Positions 29,610-42,300 of a stretch of 64,000 nt of DNA are shown piece after piece. This DNA comes from Elmis aenea (Eukaryota > Arthropoda > Insecta > Coleoptera > Elmidae), in assembly GCA_947652605.1 (NCBI GenBank), contig OX393581.1:27274788-27338787 (forward strand). The letters run 5' to 3'. The notes under the pieces were generated by a model, which saw nothing but the letters and a program-made list of their open reading frames with translations, ran no database searches and had not been told where the DNA came from. Both the position numbers and the translations under genes were made by a program. The stretch's first letter is position 1, and every line of letters starts with the position of its first letter.

Positions 29610-31545
29610 TAAAAATTATTATTATTATTATTTCCGCGGAGGTGGTCCCCTTTCGGGTTCCTGTACTGCGACCTGTTGTTGGTCTATTGTACCCTCTGGT
29701 GATAGCCACTTAAAGAAGTCCTGTGTTTTTGAAAAACTCCAGGATTTTCTTTAAGGGTGTTTTTCTTAGCTCTTCTTGGTTGGCTTTTTCCATCCCTAGA
29801 AGTCTGCGCCGATAGGGTGTGAATCCTTCACACTGGCATATTACGTGCAGAGGAGTTTCTTCTTCTTCACCACATCCTCTACATATATCGGTCTCAGAGA
29901 GCCCTATTATGTAGAAGTGTTTGTTTAACCCACAGTGCCCTGTGACAAGCCCTGTGGCTGCTCTGATGTCTGCTCTGCTCATCCTGAGCATTTCTTCTGT
30001 CTTCTCTTTGGAGACCATTGACAGGATAGCCTTGGAATGGGCTTGTCCTGCAACTTTTTTCCAATGAGCTCTTGTGTTAGTATGTCATTAAGACACCGCT
30101 TGGCTGTTCCATAGGATGTACCAACTGCGGGTTCTGGTCCGAAGAAAGGTGTCTCGCTGCCAATTTTGGCTAGGCGATCCGCCTTCTCGTTCCCTGGTAT
30201 ATTAGTGTGCCCTGGGCACCATACCAGTTTAACATTATTCCTGCTTCCTAGCATGTTGAGTGCTTGTATGCAGTTCAGAACAAGTCCTGAGTTTACTTCT
30301 GACGAACCAAGAGCTTTTAACGCTGCTTGGCTGTCGGACATTATGAAGATTCTTTTGTTATCAAAATCTCTTTCTAATAATGTTTCTGCACATAAGTGCA
30401 CAGCATACACCTCAGCTTGAAATATGGTTGCACACTGTCCAAGGCTTACAGATTTGCCTTGTTAAACCCCAGTTTTTCCCAAGCATCCTTCTGCAGGTCC
30501 ATAGAGCTACAGTGGGTTTTTTGGTAGTTTTTTCTACGTGTAGTTTGAAGTTAAGTTTGCTATCTAGAATCACTCCTAAATATTTAACCTCTCCTACTGT
30601 TTCCAGTGGTTCTTCAAACAGGTATACTGTTTTAGTCCCACACGGTTTTGTTTTCCTAGTAAAGTGTACTAGTGAGGTTTTAGACGGATTAACCGTTAGA
30701 CCCTCACCTGTGCACCACCTTTCGACAATTCGTAAGGCGCCTTGCATCATGTCTGATACTACGTCTCCGAACTTGCCTGTTGTTAGTATGGCTATGTCAT
30801 CGGCATAGCCAACTGCAAAGTGCCCTGCTTTTTCCAGTCTCCACAGGAGCTCGTCTGCCACTAAGCACCACAAAAGGGGAGATAGAACCCCCCCCTGTGG
30901 GCACCCTCGGACAGCCCTAACTCCTGCAGTCTGTCCAAATGCAGAGGCATAAATATTTCTGTGTTTAAGCATTTCGGAAATCCATTTACAAATTGTAGAA
31001 TGTATTCCTCTGCTTTCCACTGCATTTCGTATTGATCTCGGGGAGGCATTATCAAACGCCCCCTCGATATCTAGAAAAACTCCAAGTGTGATCTCTTTGT
31101 TCTTTAGACCACTCTCGATCTTGCTAGCTATTTCATGTATGGCCAGCTCGCAAGATTTTCCTGACTGATAGGCATATTGGTGTCGATTAAGGGGTGAACC
31201 CCCAAGAACCTCGTCCCTTATGTGCCTTTCTATAAGTCTCTCCAATAGTTTTAGGATGAAGGATGTCAGACTTATTGGTCTAAAAGCTTTGGGCTGGGCG
31301 TATGACTCTCGTCCCTGCTTTGGAATGAAAACCACCTTTACGTCTCTCCAAGCTCTAGGTACATATGCGAGGGCTAAGCTAGCCCTAAGCATTCTACAAA
31401 GGTTGGAGGCCAGCAAGTCTAGCCCTTGCTGTAATAACACAGGTATAATTCCATCTTTCCCTGGTGATTTGAATGGGAGAAATTTATTGACTGCCCATCT
31501 TACTTTTGTTTGATTTATTACCTTTTTGTCTATTTGCCCTTTTTT
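29610..31545 (-). pseudogene. Truncated LOA/I-like non-LTR retrotransposon ORF2
   Basis: Read on the minus strand: reverse transcriptase at 31527-30412 with conserved RT blocks (FRPISLTSFILKLLERL, HQYAYQSGKS, DIEGAFDN, GCPQGGVLSPLLW, catalytic YADD), then RNase H from 30410 (MSDSQAALKAL, WCPGHTNIPGNEKADRLAK) and a C-terminal zinc motif CRGCGEEEETPLHVICQC (29710-30018). The RT thumb to RNase H junction lacks about 150 residues and changes frame at ~30415; another shift falls near 30000. The 5' part (endonuclease, ORF1) is absent. The 3' end is an (AAT)n tail at 29615-29632. RT plus RNase H points to the I superfamily, most like the LOA clade. Confidence 0.88.
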
Positions 31546-32165
31546 TTCGTCGTTTTTTTAAATCGGTTTGAGATATTTCTAAGTTCTCAAGATTTTCTTC
31601 TTTCTCATCAACGTTATTAGATATATTATAAGTAGTTACTTTTTTCTTGTACGTGTTCATTTCTTAGCTCTTCTGCTTTCTGCTAAACGAGAAATAAAAT
31701 GTTTTCTGGTTATGTTTGTCTGTTTATATAATACCCAAGCGTTAATTTCTGCTATATCTAACACATTATAAAGTATTTGTAAAATTTCCTTGAATTTAAA
31801 AAAAGATATTCTTCAATTTTTGGACCAGAGCTACACTACGGAATGTTTACTGGACGTCAGACACCTCGAGCATATAAAAGTGCAATAAATGCTCTCAGTT
31901 CGTTTAGTGATATTGCCCAATCATGTTTTAGTAAACGATGTGCTTCAGCTAATGTACACTTTCTAATATATTTCAGCATACGTATACTTATCAGTAAATT
32001 TCATGCACTTGAAACGTCATCTGAAATATTTCTTTTTGCAAATGAAGTTGGTTCTTCAAACTCTCTATGAATATTTTGATGACTTTTTCTACCAGTAGTA
32101 TTGTTCAACAATTTTCCACTGCGTATCATCTCGACTTATTTCTTCTGCTCCTATTTTTTTCGCTT

Positions 32166-32492
32166 CTAAATTATTATGAATTTTACGCTGTTTTGTGGGT
32201 ACAGGCAAATCCGTACTTTGTAAAGAAACAAACTCTGCAAAAATGTAAAATGTAAAAATTTGCGCAATTTATGAATTTTAAAAGGGCTATCCGTATTATT
32301 ACCGTCAGCATCATTACAAACACTGTTATTAGATTCATTGTCACTACTAGATATTATATTATTTTCCGAATTTATTTCGTCACTTTCTGATAACTGCGAA
32401 TCATTTAGATCATAAAGATCTTCGGGAATGTCTTGAAGACATTCGTGTAGTTCTTTTGAAGAAAAAAGTGGTTGCCGTTCATAATTAGACAT
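32166..32492 (-). pseudogene. piggyBac transposase N-terminal fragment
   Basis: An open frame from an ATG with an acidic, Asn/Ser-rich region (LNDSQLSESDEINSEN) typical of the poorly conserved N-terminus of piggyBac-like transposases, followed toward lower coordinates by frame-broken core sequence. Not expected to be functional. Confidence 0.55.
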
Positions 32493-32808
32493 AATTTATA
32501 ATTAAGAAGAGTTAGAGTGTATTGTGATAACGTGTAGACTACAATTCACTGGGTATTTTATAACGAAATACACGCAAATATAATGTAATAACATACGACG
32601 TCAAATTGACGCGCGGTCGGAGCAGCACAAAGTTGTTGTAACTTCTAAAATAAACAATAAATTGTTTTCATATTTTAACTGAATATACTTTGGATATAAT
32701 TAGGAAAAGTCCTAAGATAGGAAGCTGCTAACATAAAAAATCTTTGAGCCGTAAATGAAACAAATTTTAAAAACCGTCAAATTGACCGCTTGGCCGTTCA
32801 AGTGTTAA

Positions 32809-34049
32809 AAAATCTCCATAACTTTTTTCGATTAAATTCAAAATTTTGAAAAAATTTTCGAAAACGGCTCCAACAATGTTTTTTAAATTTTAGTGTGTTA
32901 TTGAGTTTTTTTTTTTCTTGGCAAAATGCCGTTTGTCTCAATTCTCTTGAATTTTTGCAAAATATAATTTTTAAATTTAAATATTGTTTTAAAAACGCTG
33001 TGGGTTGTTCGTTTGTCATAAACACTCAAGGATACTAGTATCCTTAATAAACACTCGCATAAAACGTCATTTACGTTTACAAATGCCATTTACAAAAATA
33101 CGGTCAATTAGAACGCCTGAAGCGACACTTTCAACTTTTTACTTCGACAAATACACATAGGTACGAAAATACAGACAATATAAATGGCGAAAGTCATTTG
33201 GTGGCCGCATCAATTTATTTTTTTTTATTCCATGGCAAGTTAAACATAGACTAGAAAATAAATTTAACAAATTTGTAGGCATCTTTACTATTTTCTTGAG
33301 TTTGAAGTTCGAAATCTATAATTTATTTCAGTTAATATAAAGGAATTTATAAAAATGGTCTGGGTAAATGGTGAAACAAAATATAATAGCATTTAAATTC
33401 AGTGATAGTTTTTATATGTAATACAATAAGATCGTAAGCAAAAGTTGTTAATTAATTAATAACACACCAAATTCGCTTTTCCTGTTTATAAAAAGTTGAT
33501 TGGAGTAGAACGCAGTGGTTAATGTGTTAGCACATCCACATTTCTATGTTAATCTGCATTTTAATCTGAATGTGTTAAATGGTTCCTGTAAAATTAATTA
33601 GCGGCTATAAATTATTAAGTGCGAAGTTGGCAGCTAAACAAAACAAACACGTGAAACGATTAACGAAACTCATTTATCACCTAAAACTGAAAACGCCAAA
33701 TAATCGGCAAGTGCGATCTGCACTATTAGCGACAACTTTTATCTATATTAATAGATTATGTTAAATTCTATTTATTAAAATCAGTAGTATTTCTCTCTTT
33801 AGAATAAATCAAGTTTGCTTTAATGAAACTATCTTATGACATTTAAACTGTTCATATTCGTATTCTATTAATAAACACTTTATAAATAATACAAAGAAGC
33901 AAGTTGTGTTTAGTTACTATAGGCGCTCTGTTTGATATAAACAGTGATAACTAAGATGTTTGTCCGCATTTATGATTGCAGTACCTTGAAGACTTGCTAA
34001 AATAATACTTATTTATTTCAATTCATTATATTTTTTCAGAAAATGGAAT
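32809..34049. other. Intergenic, no gene
   Basis: The first ~120 bp resemble MITE interior sequence, and a lone TA-CAGGGTGTTTAG end sits on the far side of the piggyBac element at 29285, so that element may have jumped into an older MITE. The rest is AT-rich with nothing I can support. Confidence 0.35.
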
Positions 34050-34516
34050 AATATTGGTAAAATACTATTTTTCATAATTTCTTAATTATTTATAAAACTA
34101 GATAAAACAAAAGATATCTCAGTAGAAAGAGAGAGAAAAGCACATTTAGCTTTTCCAAAGTCAACTGGACGGTCCATAAGAAAACATTGTATAAGAGTAT
34201 TACAAGTATCTTAAAAATGGAAAGCGATAAAAAAAAATCTAAAATAATAGTTATAGCCTGCATAAAAAAGTACCTTAAGAAAGAACAAACAAAACTAATC
34301 TAATTCTTAAAACAAAAATGTTACGAGAAAAAAGACAAATTCAACATTTTCATATTTTTTGCTATCTTCTGAAGTACGAGGAATTCTGTACTTTTAAAAA
34401 TTGATTGTAGCTCCTCGCGTAGGGTACTTAAAAGTAATTCATCTCATTTAAGCAAACCTGTATCTCTTAAAATAAGCGAGATCCCCATGTTGAAAACTGG
34501 GACACCCTGTATACTC
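34050..34516. mobile_element. Repeat ending GGGACACCCTGTA, copy A
   Basis: Shares most of its length with 44220-44856 (words such as 'aaaagatatctcagtagaaag', 'taatagttatagcctgc', 'aataagcgagatcccc') and ends with GGGACACCCTG-TA, a MITE-style terminus. The left end is not defined. Confidence 0.55.
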
Positions 34517-34859
34517 TACATGAGAGACAAACTTTAATAGTACCTAGGTACTTCATAATGCTGAAGTTTTGTAGAAGTGCAAGAATATTACAGTTAACAA
34601 AACACTGCCTAATTGATTCAGGTATGATTCTTTTAAAACTTTAGTTTAATTGTTTTTTGCTTTCTACACTTTTATGGACATCATGTGCGATTAGTGTAGG
34701 TACCTGCCTGCTAAACTATTTGGGTCTAAAAAAAACTACATGCAGGCGTCATCTTAAAAATAGATACACTAAAATTATGAACAAAAAACAACGACAGCAA
34801 AATTTTACGTCTTCGCAACTAAATAGTTAATTAAATACTAAACCTAAGAATACTCCTGC

Positions 34860-35230
34860 TCAGAAGCACATCCTGCTAATTACAGAGGGTGTACTATAGC
34901 CAACGAATTACAAATGAGAAGGGACAATGCTATTAAGGCTAAAAAACCAGCTTATCAACCAAAAATATTTAATCCTATTAATGTCATAACTGGAATTTCA
35001 TACGCACAAGTAACTAAAAACAAACATGGAGAACCTGCTTCATCTAGGTCTGAGTCAAATCCATCCATGATGCAGATGCTGCGAAGAATGATGAAAATGA
35101 TGGACCAAATAAATAACAGGCTCGATAAACTAGAAAATAAATAATGAAACAGCAAGACTTACGGATTGCCATATGGCATGCAGAAGCTCTTTAACTGCTG
35201 GACAACCAACATCTTGTCCGAAGATTGAAG
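34860..35230 (+). pseudogene. Jockey-like LINE fragment (ORF1 end, ORF2 start)
   Basis: The frame at 34914-35144 ends with GISYAQVTKN and MLRRMMKMMDQINNRLDKLENK, the pattern at the C-terminus of Jockey-type ORF1 (gag-like) proteins. Right after the stop a frame opens with LRIAIWHAEAL, reminiscent of the endonuclease start of Jockey ORF2, then breaks. A short truncated relic. Confidence 0.6.
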
Positions 35231-36304
35231 ACGACCACGCCCTTTGAACTCGTGTAGTGCGTTTTGTGTAAAAAGCAGAGCATAGTGCGCAAGTGAGAGT
35301 GCATACAATATAGTCAGAACAATCTAGAAGACATCAATGGATGGACTCTAGTTCTAAAGTACTTATTTAGTTTTAAGATTCATTAGAAAAAAATTGATGG
35401 TTGGCCTATTAGACCAGTATTAATAATCAAACACCATAAAAGTTAAGGAAAATTTAAAACAAATTAAAGAAAAAATACATTGTACATTCATTTAATTCCT
35501 AGTGCAAATGGTTTCACTTGCAACATTTTTCAGATGGTGAAATAAATTTTGATTTGGAATGCTATGTTATACAAAAAACGTAATAATAGACTACTTATTT
35601 AGCAGTTGAAAATGTTTTAAAAAAAGCATATGTTCGTTTTATCTCGATTTTGAAAGTCTGCTTTGAATTTATTGCTCTTACGGGCCCTACACATTATTAT
35701 TTTTGTCTATTACTTAATTTGGCCCTGTACGTGAGTGTGCTGAGAATATTTCTTTAAAAATATTCCATGCATTTGTGCCTAACAAACCGCGGTAGTAAAA
35801 ACAACCGCAACTAAATTTAATACTAATTAACGTTGACACATAAATATTTGTGCCAAGTTCTAACCTACCGGCAAAAAACTGGAATTCCTAGAAAAAGCAA
35901 CGCATAAGTCTTTCTAATAGAAGCAAACTGGAAATATACAGTAGCATCGTAATGAAGTAGTTGCGGCTTTGTAGAACCTACTTTAGCAGAAAATATTAAA
36001 CATTTCCGCGTTGCAGGCAACTTGGAAATGGTCAGTTGCCTAGATATTGTGAAACAGTGCCCATAAAACTCTTCCCTAGTTAAATGATGTAGAAAATGGT
36101 ATTGTATAAAATCGTGCTTTTGTTCTTCCGGCAATCTAAAAGCGTTGCCGTAAATTGCCTCTCTGTTATTTAAATTGCACAAAACGGTACCAATTACCGA
36201 CGTCATTTATAACTAAAACGATTGCTTTTTGTTTCTCATTTTAATGACCTATCTTAAATGTTACAGTTTAGTTATTCGTAACAAATATCGCTTTTCTATT
36301 GCAG
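35231..36304. other. Region upstream of the tetraspanin coding start
   Basis: Probably holds the end of a 5'-UTR intron of the tetraspanin gene, since a clean acceptor (TTTTCTATTGCAG) ends at 36304. An antisense frame of 113 codons (35865-36206) is the only sizeable ORF and has no recognisable domain. The noncoding first exon and promoter of the gene must lie further upstream, but I cannot place them. Confidence 0.4.
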
Positions 36305-36385
36305 GGCTAATTCTCTGTTACAATGTCGAAGAGTGGATACACATGTGTGCGATATGTCTTCTGTGGGTTGAATGTCCTTATGTGG
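36305..36385 (+). CDS. Tetraspanin exon with start codon
   Basis: Acceptor TTTTCTATTGCAG ends at 36304, an 18-base leader follows, ATG at 36323, then 21 codons covering the cytoplasmic tip and first half of TM1, and a GTAAGT donor at 36386. The acceptor before the leader shows that at least one noncoding exon lies upstream. Confidence 0.9.
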
Positions 36386-39300
36386 GTAAGTTATTAACTT
36401 TATTGTATTAATAATATTGTTTGCTCTGTTCTTTCTGTTGTTTTTGCGATCATATATTATCATAAAAACTCTTCGCAATTTAAATAAAACTTAATTATAC
36501 GGATAGGGCGTGCAATTGTTTTTATTATAAATAAATAAATGTGGTGTTATAGCAACAGATTAAATTTAATCTAAAAATTAGTCTGTAAACATAAGGAAGT
36601 GAAATTGGACATGGAGGTTAGTGCAAAAAATTTGACAGTTACTTAACTACTACATTGTTACCAGGGACGAGTTATGAAATTTAATGTTGTGATATTGGCA
36701 ATCCCCTCCCATTGTTAAACAGCGATTGTTTTTTCTACTCGTTTTTTAAATAAGGTACCAACAAGTATAACTTTAATAACTAGACGAAAAACGCTTTGGA
36801 AGTCGGGTCCTTTTAGTTCTAGAATTTGATGCTTTAAAATTTAAAAAGCTACCAGCTTCCTTAAATTAAAAAATATTTGAATGATCTGCGTTGCTAACAA
36901 ATGTTATTATAATATACTACATTGGATACATTATTGTTGTTTGTTTATTACGACATTTCTAAAGTAAAAATTAAAAATCGTTCTACAAACTTGAAATATG
37001 TAAATTCATCACTGATTATAGGCATACAGTCATACATGTAAAACCTTTTGATAAAAATTCTAATCGTTATTGAACTGATACAACCACTTTATTTTCTATG
37101 TAAAACGTATCCGATAAAAAATCAAGTAGAACCATGTATTTACCTACATACGAAATTTAACTGCTAAAATAAAAGCAACTTTTTGATGTTTTAATTGCAA
37201 AATCTTGAACTATGGGAAATTTGAACGGTACAATATTACAAACTATTATTGCTATTTTACAGGCAAAATTGATTATTACTTCACAAACGTTGTTTATTAA
37301 ACCAATGAGTTTTTTAAACTCAACGGATGATATAAACTTCTGACTGACTAGAAGTACGAACTATAAATAAACTATTAAATAACAATAATTAATTTCCTTA
37401 AATATAAAATAATATGTACCGGTTAGTAGTAAAAACAATGCTAAATTTAATCATACCGTATCAAATTGTTTTTAAATTATAATTATAAGGTTTCAGTTAC
37501 GTATTGTGAATCTGATCTTTCATTAAGAATACACAATAAACGCAAATGAACTTTTAACATTTTTGGATAATTCTATTTATTTATTACTTGTTTTAATACT
37601 CATACAACATTGTTGCAAAAATGTTTTAAGTGTACAGCGCGCATCATTAACTTTTTCCATCGCTTATAACTTACAAAGCATCGCACTTTCATATTTACAA
37701 ACCTAGATTCTGATGATACTAAGGTCATCCATGTCAGTTTTAATTGAAGTTTAATGTCAAAGTGAGTAACTTTGAATATCTCAGTCATGCATGATCGTTA
37801 ATAATTTAATCGATTTCAAAAGGTGCAGTTTCGGTGAAATTTTTCGAAAGTTTTCGTTTCAAATTGATTTAGTTTGAAACAGTCTTATTATTGGCACATC
37901 AAACACCAAAATTGTTGGTTTTGTGTGGGTTTACAATTGTTTTATTGATTTCCAAGAACATGAAATCGGCATTGTTAGTACCATAGCTAATAAATAATAT
38001 TCCATGCTCTTATAAATACGTGACGTCACCTTTGGTTTAGTTTAATATTTAATTATTTCCACAGTTTTTTTAATCAAATTTTAGCAAAAAATATTGTAAG
38101 CAAGAGAATATTTAATTTATAGGTATGCTTAAATAATGTTAGGAAACTTTATAATTTGCCAGATTAAATTTTTATAATATTACAACATTATACGTACCTG
38201 ACAATTTTAAAAATTTGTGATATCTAAGATCAAAGCATCTATAAAATATTGTTGAAACTTTTGTCCTCATTAAACTGTAGTATAATTGGCAAAATCATGT
38301 CATAAAGACGCCCTTTTTAGTTAACATATACAGGGTGTTCACTTAATGCGTGTTTCCTTTATATATCCGTTTATCAATATACAGCGTCATTCAGAAAGTC
38401 TGCAACAAATAAAAAAAATTATTATTATCAATTTCTCAGTAAATTTTATTCTTAATTAAAGTTGGTGCATGGCCTAAAACTAATTTTAAGATAACGCAGT
38501 TCTGTAATAGTTATTTATGTTCCAAGGCAGTAAAGTTCGACTTTTTATCACGAGTGTGGATATAACCACACGAGTGATAAAAAGGAACTTTCCTGTCGAG
38601 GTGCATATTACATTTTTCTTCAAGCGTCAAAGAAATAGCGAAAATCAAGCAAATACATAAAGTTTTACCTACTTCATCTGTCAGATTCTCATTCTCCTGT
38701 CAAACATGTATTGAACAAAATCACGCCCACTTTTACTAAATTCAACCAATGAGCTTAGCGCATTTTACGGTTGCTTAGCGACCATTATTGCACTAGTGAT
38801 ATAATGAGATATTATTGTACTAGTAAAATAATGACGTATTTTTACATGAGGCGTTCAGTAGAATAATATAGACATTATAAGACGCTTGAAGAAAAAAATT
38901 CATGTGACACTAGATTTTAACGATTTTAGAAATATTCGCAAAAGTAAAGTGTCCTAAAACGCTAAAATGTATCTTTATGGAGTAAATTTTTTAGCTCCTT
39001 TTTAATTTTCGCATGCAGCTCCCCAAACTCCATGACCGGCTCTGGCTAAAATTTATTGTCATACCATTTTTTATTAAACTTTTTAAAATTTTAAAATTTG
39101 TTCTGGGCTTTTATCAAGAACTTAATCGATAATAAAAAGTTTTTCTATTTGTTGCCGACTTTTTTTATAAGGCTGTAGGCTGTATATAAAAGAGTTTGAT
39201 CTAGCAGTTATTTAAGATCATTAAGTGTTTATCCTAAAATTATTTTTATTTATACTGTATTTCATTTCTGCTTGCCAATACCTAACCTTTGCACTTAAAA

Positions 39301-42300
39301 TATAATACCCTGTATATATTTTTTAATTATTAATACAGAAAAACAGATTTCAGTTTATTTATAATTGTTTATTGTTACTGATGTAACGACATTGTTTGAA
39401 TTATGTTATTAGTTCTATTATTTTAAAGACCTCATTTTTAAAAGGGCATTATTTAGCTTACATTTTTTGCGTATTTTGTTTACGTACAATTGAAGACCTT
39501 GGTGCAAGAAGGGGATATGTGCAAAAAAGTAAAAAAATAAGACTTGTACAGAAATGGATTTTAAAATTTGCGCTTTTCATATGGTGCAAATGTGGGATAA
39601 GTAGGGCTTAGAAAAATAATTTCTATAAGCCCTACTTATCCCACATTTGCACCATATGAAAAGTGCATATTTTAAAACCCATTTCTGTACAAGTTTTTTT
39701 TTTTTACATTTTTGCACATATCCCCTTCTTGCACCAAGGTCTTCAATTTCACACTGTAATTATCAACTGCATTAGTATTAAATAAACACTGCCAATGTAA
39801 GCAATGAAAATTAATTCTATATTATAAACATAGCTAAATGCATAGCACATTAGTTCTATTTTTAAACTGTACAGAGTGGCCTATTTTTGAAGCCCATACA
39901 AGGTATCTCGGTTATTATCAGAGATAGAAAAAAAACCAAGTACGTAGTCTCGACTTCTTTATTCGAGAGAAATTCATTGCTGTAAACAGATTTTTTACAG
40001 CTTTTTTAATTTTCGAAATACCTATAGGTAGCCAAAAACCTATTTTTGGCACTTTTCAAAAATGTTAAATATCTGGCTTAAACGAAAAGATAGAGAAAAA
40101 CTTTTAACGTTTTTGGCATGTTTTTTTGTCCTTAATAAGATAGCGATCTTCACTTTTTTTTACTTATATAAGTAGCGATATATTACACCTAACTTTCTTA
40201 TTTTAAATGGCAACCATAAGAAAATTACTTATTTTTGAAAAGCGCAAAAAGTATGCTTTTGATTGATGTCAAAGCCAACTGCGGTTGCCATTTAAAATAA
40301 GAAAGTTAGGTGTAATATATCGCTACTTATATGAGTAAAAAAAAAATTGAACGTTATCTTGTTGACAAAAAAACATGCAAAAAGTCTTAAAAGTTTTCCT
40401 CTAGCTTCTCGTTAGAGCGAGATATTTAACATTTTAATTTTCGAAATATAGCCAAACACCATTTTTGGCAATTTTCAAAAATATTAAATATCTCGCTTAA
40501 GCGAAAAGATGAAGAAAAACATTACAGACATTTTTGCATGTTTTTTTGTCCTTAATAAGATAACGATGTTTAATTGTTTTTACTCATATAAATATCGATA
40601 TATTACACATAACTTTCTTATTTTAAGTGGCAACCATAGTTGGCTTTGACATAAATCGAGAGCTTATTTTTTGCGCTTTTCAAAAATATGTAATTTGTTT
40701 ATTGTTGCCATTTAAAATAAGAAAGTTGGGTGTAATATATCGATATTTATATGAGTAAAAACAATTAAACATCGTTATCTTATTAAGGACAAAAAACCAT
40801 GCAAAAATGTCTGTAATGTTTTGCTTCATCTTTTCGCTTAAGCGAGATATTTAATATTTTTGAAAATTGCCAAAAATGGTGTTTGGCTATATTTCGAAAA
40901 TTAAAATGTTAAATATCTCGCTCTAACGAGAAGCTAGAGGAAAACTTTTAAGACTTTTTGCATGGTTTTTTGTCAACAAGATCTTATTAAAGACAAAAAA
41001 CCGTGCCAAAAATGTCTTAAATGTTTTTCTCTATCTTTTTGTTTAAGCGAGATATTTAACAGTTTTAAAAAGTGCCAAAAATCGGTTTTTGGCTATATTT
41101 CGAAAATTAAAAAAGCTGTAAAAATCTGTTTATGGCAATGAATTTCTCTCGAAAAAAGAAATCGAGACTACGTACTTAGTTTTTTTTCTATTTCTGATAA
41201 TAACCGAGATACCCTGTATAGGCATCGAAAATAGGCCACTCAGTACAGTAGTTTTAGCTAAGGCGTTTAGATAAATCGCCTTATTTCAATTGGTTTAATC
41301 ACCCACAAAAATTGTGTTACATCACGCAGAATCAATGTTTAACAGTTATCTGTGTGCTGTGATTCATTATTAAAAAAGTATTACAGTTATATAAGTATAT
41401 TTTTGTTGGTAGCACAAAGGAATGCATTTTCTAAAACATTTTATTTCCTACTGAATGTTTACCACGGTTATATTTATCTTGTAGTTTGTAGTGTTCCTAT
41501 AAATAATTAAATGACTGCATCCTAAACAATGCGGTATTGGTATTAAGAAAATAACACTTCCTACATAAAATTATGTATTATTATTGAAATTTGAGAGTAA
41601 AAAGAATCATGTATTCTAGAGACCAATAAAATTCAACAATCAGTTGTAAAATCAAATGCTCTCTTCCTCTTTTGATAGCGATGTTCAAGGTGTGGTTTTG
41701 GTTCAGTCTCGTATAACGGTAGTCTTTTGTTTTACCATCCGTTTGTGATCCGCATACATAGACATTAAGAACTGAAGTGTAAACGTTTTCGACGATCAAT
41801 TAAGCAATAAAAGTTAATAAATGCTTTCAACTGATTCCCAGTCTATATTAGCGAAAAGACAACTACCGGTTATATTTTCACATCAAATAATTTGAATAAA
41901 ATAGAAAGGCAGAATTGTGTCCATTGTTGTATTTTCGCATTGTAACAGAATACAAAAGTTTTGTAACCAGAAATTTGTATAGTTTTACATCTCACGGCTC
42001 ACACCCGACTGAATATGTTGTTACAAAGTATTCTCTTACTTTTTAACGGTATTACATGAACGCATTTCTTCTGGTTTTAATGTCGCCAACCACAGACTTG
42101 GAGGCTTTTTTGACTGTCATCTAACAGTTGCGAATTTTTAAACAGCATAATAAATTTTTTCATTTTCTTATCGGTTTTGACAATTTTAGTTTTAATATTA
42201 CGTAAGCCAAAACATGTACTTCTTAAATAAGACATCAACATTTTTGCTTTTCAAATCTTCAAAATTGATATATTTTCGTAACAATTTATGTTTTTTAACA

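Larger units (their letters stand above)
29394..32804 (-). mobile_element. piggyBac-like element split by a LINE insertion
   Basis: Left end CACTAGAACGGCCGAACC and inverse of right end CACTTGAACGGCCAAGCG; TTAA abuts the right end (32805-32808) and TTAAAA precedes the left. Subterminal TCAATTTGACG motifs occur at both ends and again at 32599. The minus strand carries transposase remnants: an acidic N-terminal segment (32166-32492) and, at about 31850-31930, ISLNELRAFIALLYARG, typical of the piggyBac transposase core, followed by stops. A LOA/I-like LINE occupies about 29610-31545. Confidence 0.8.
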
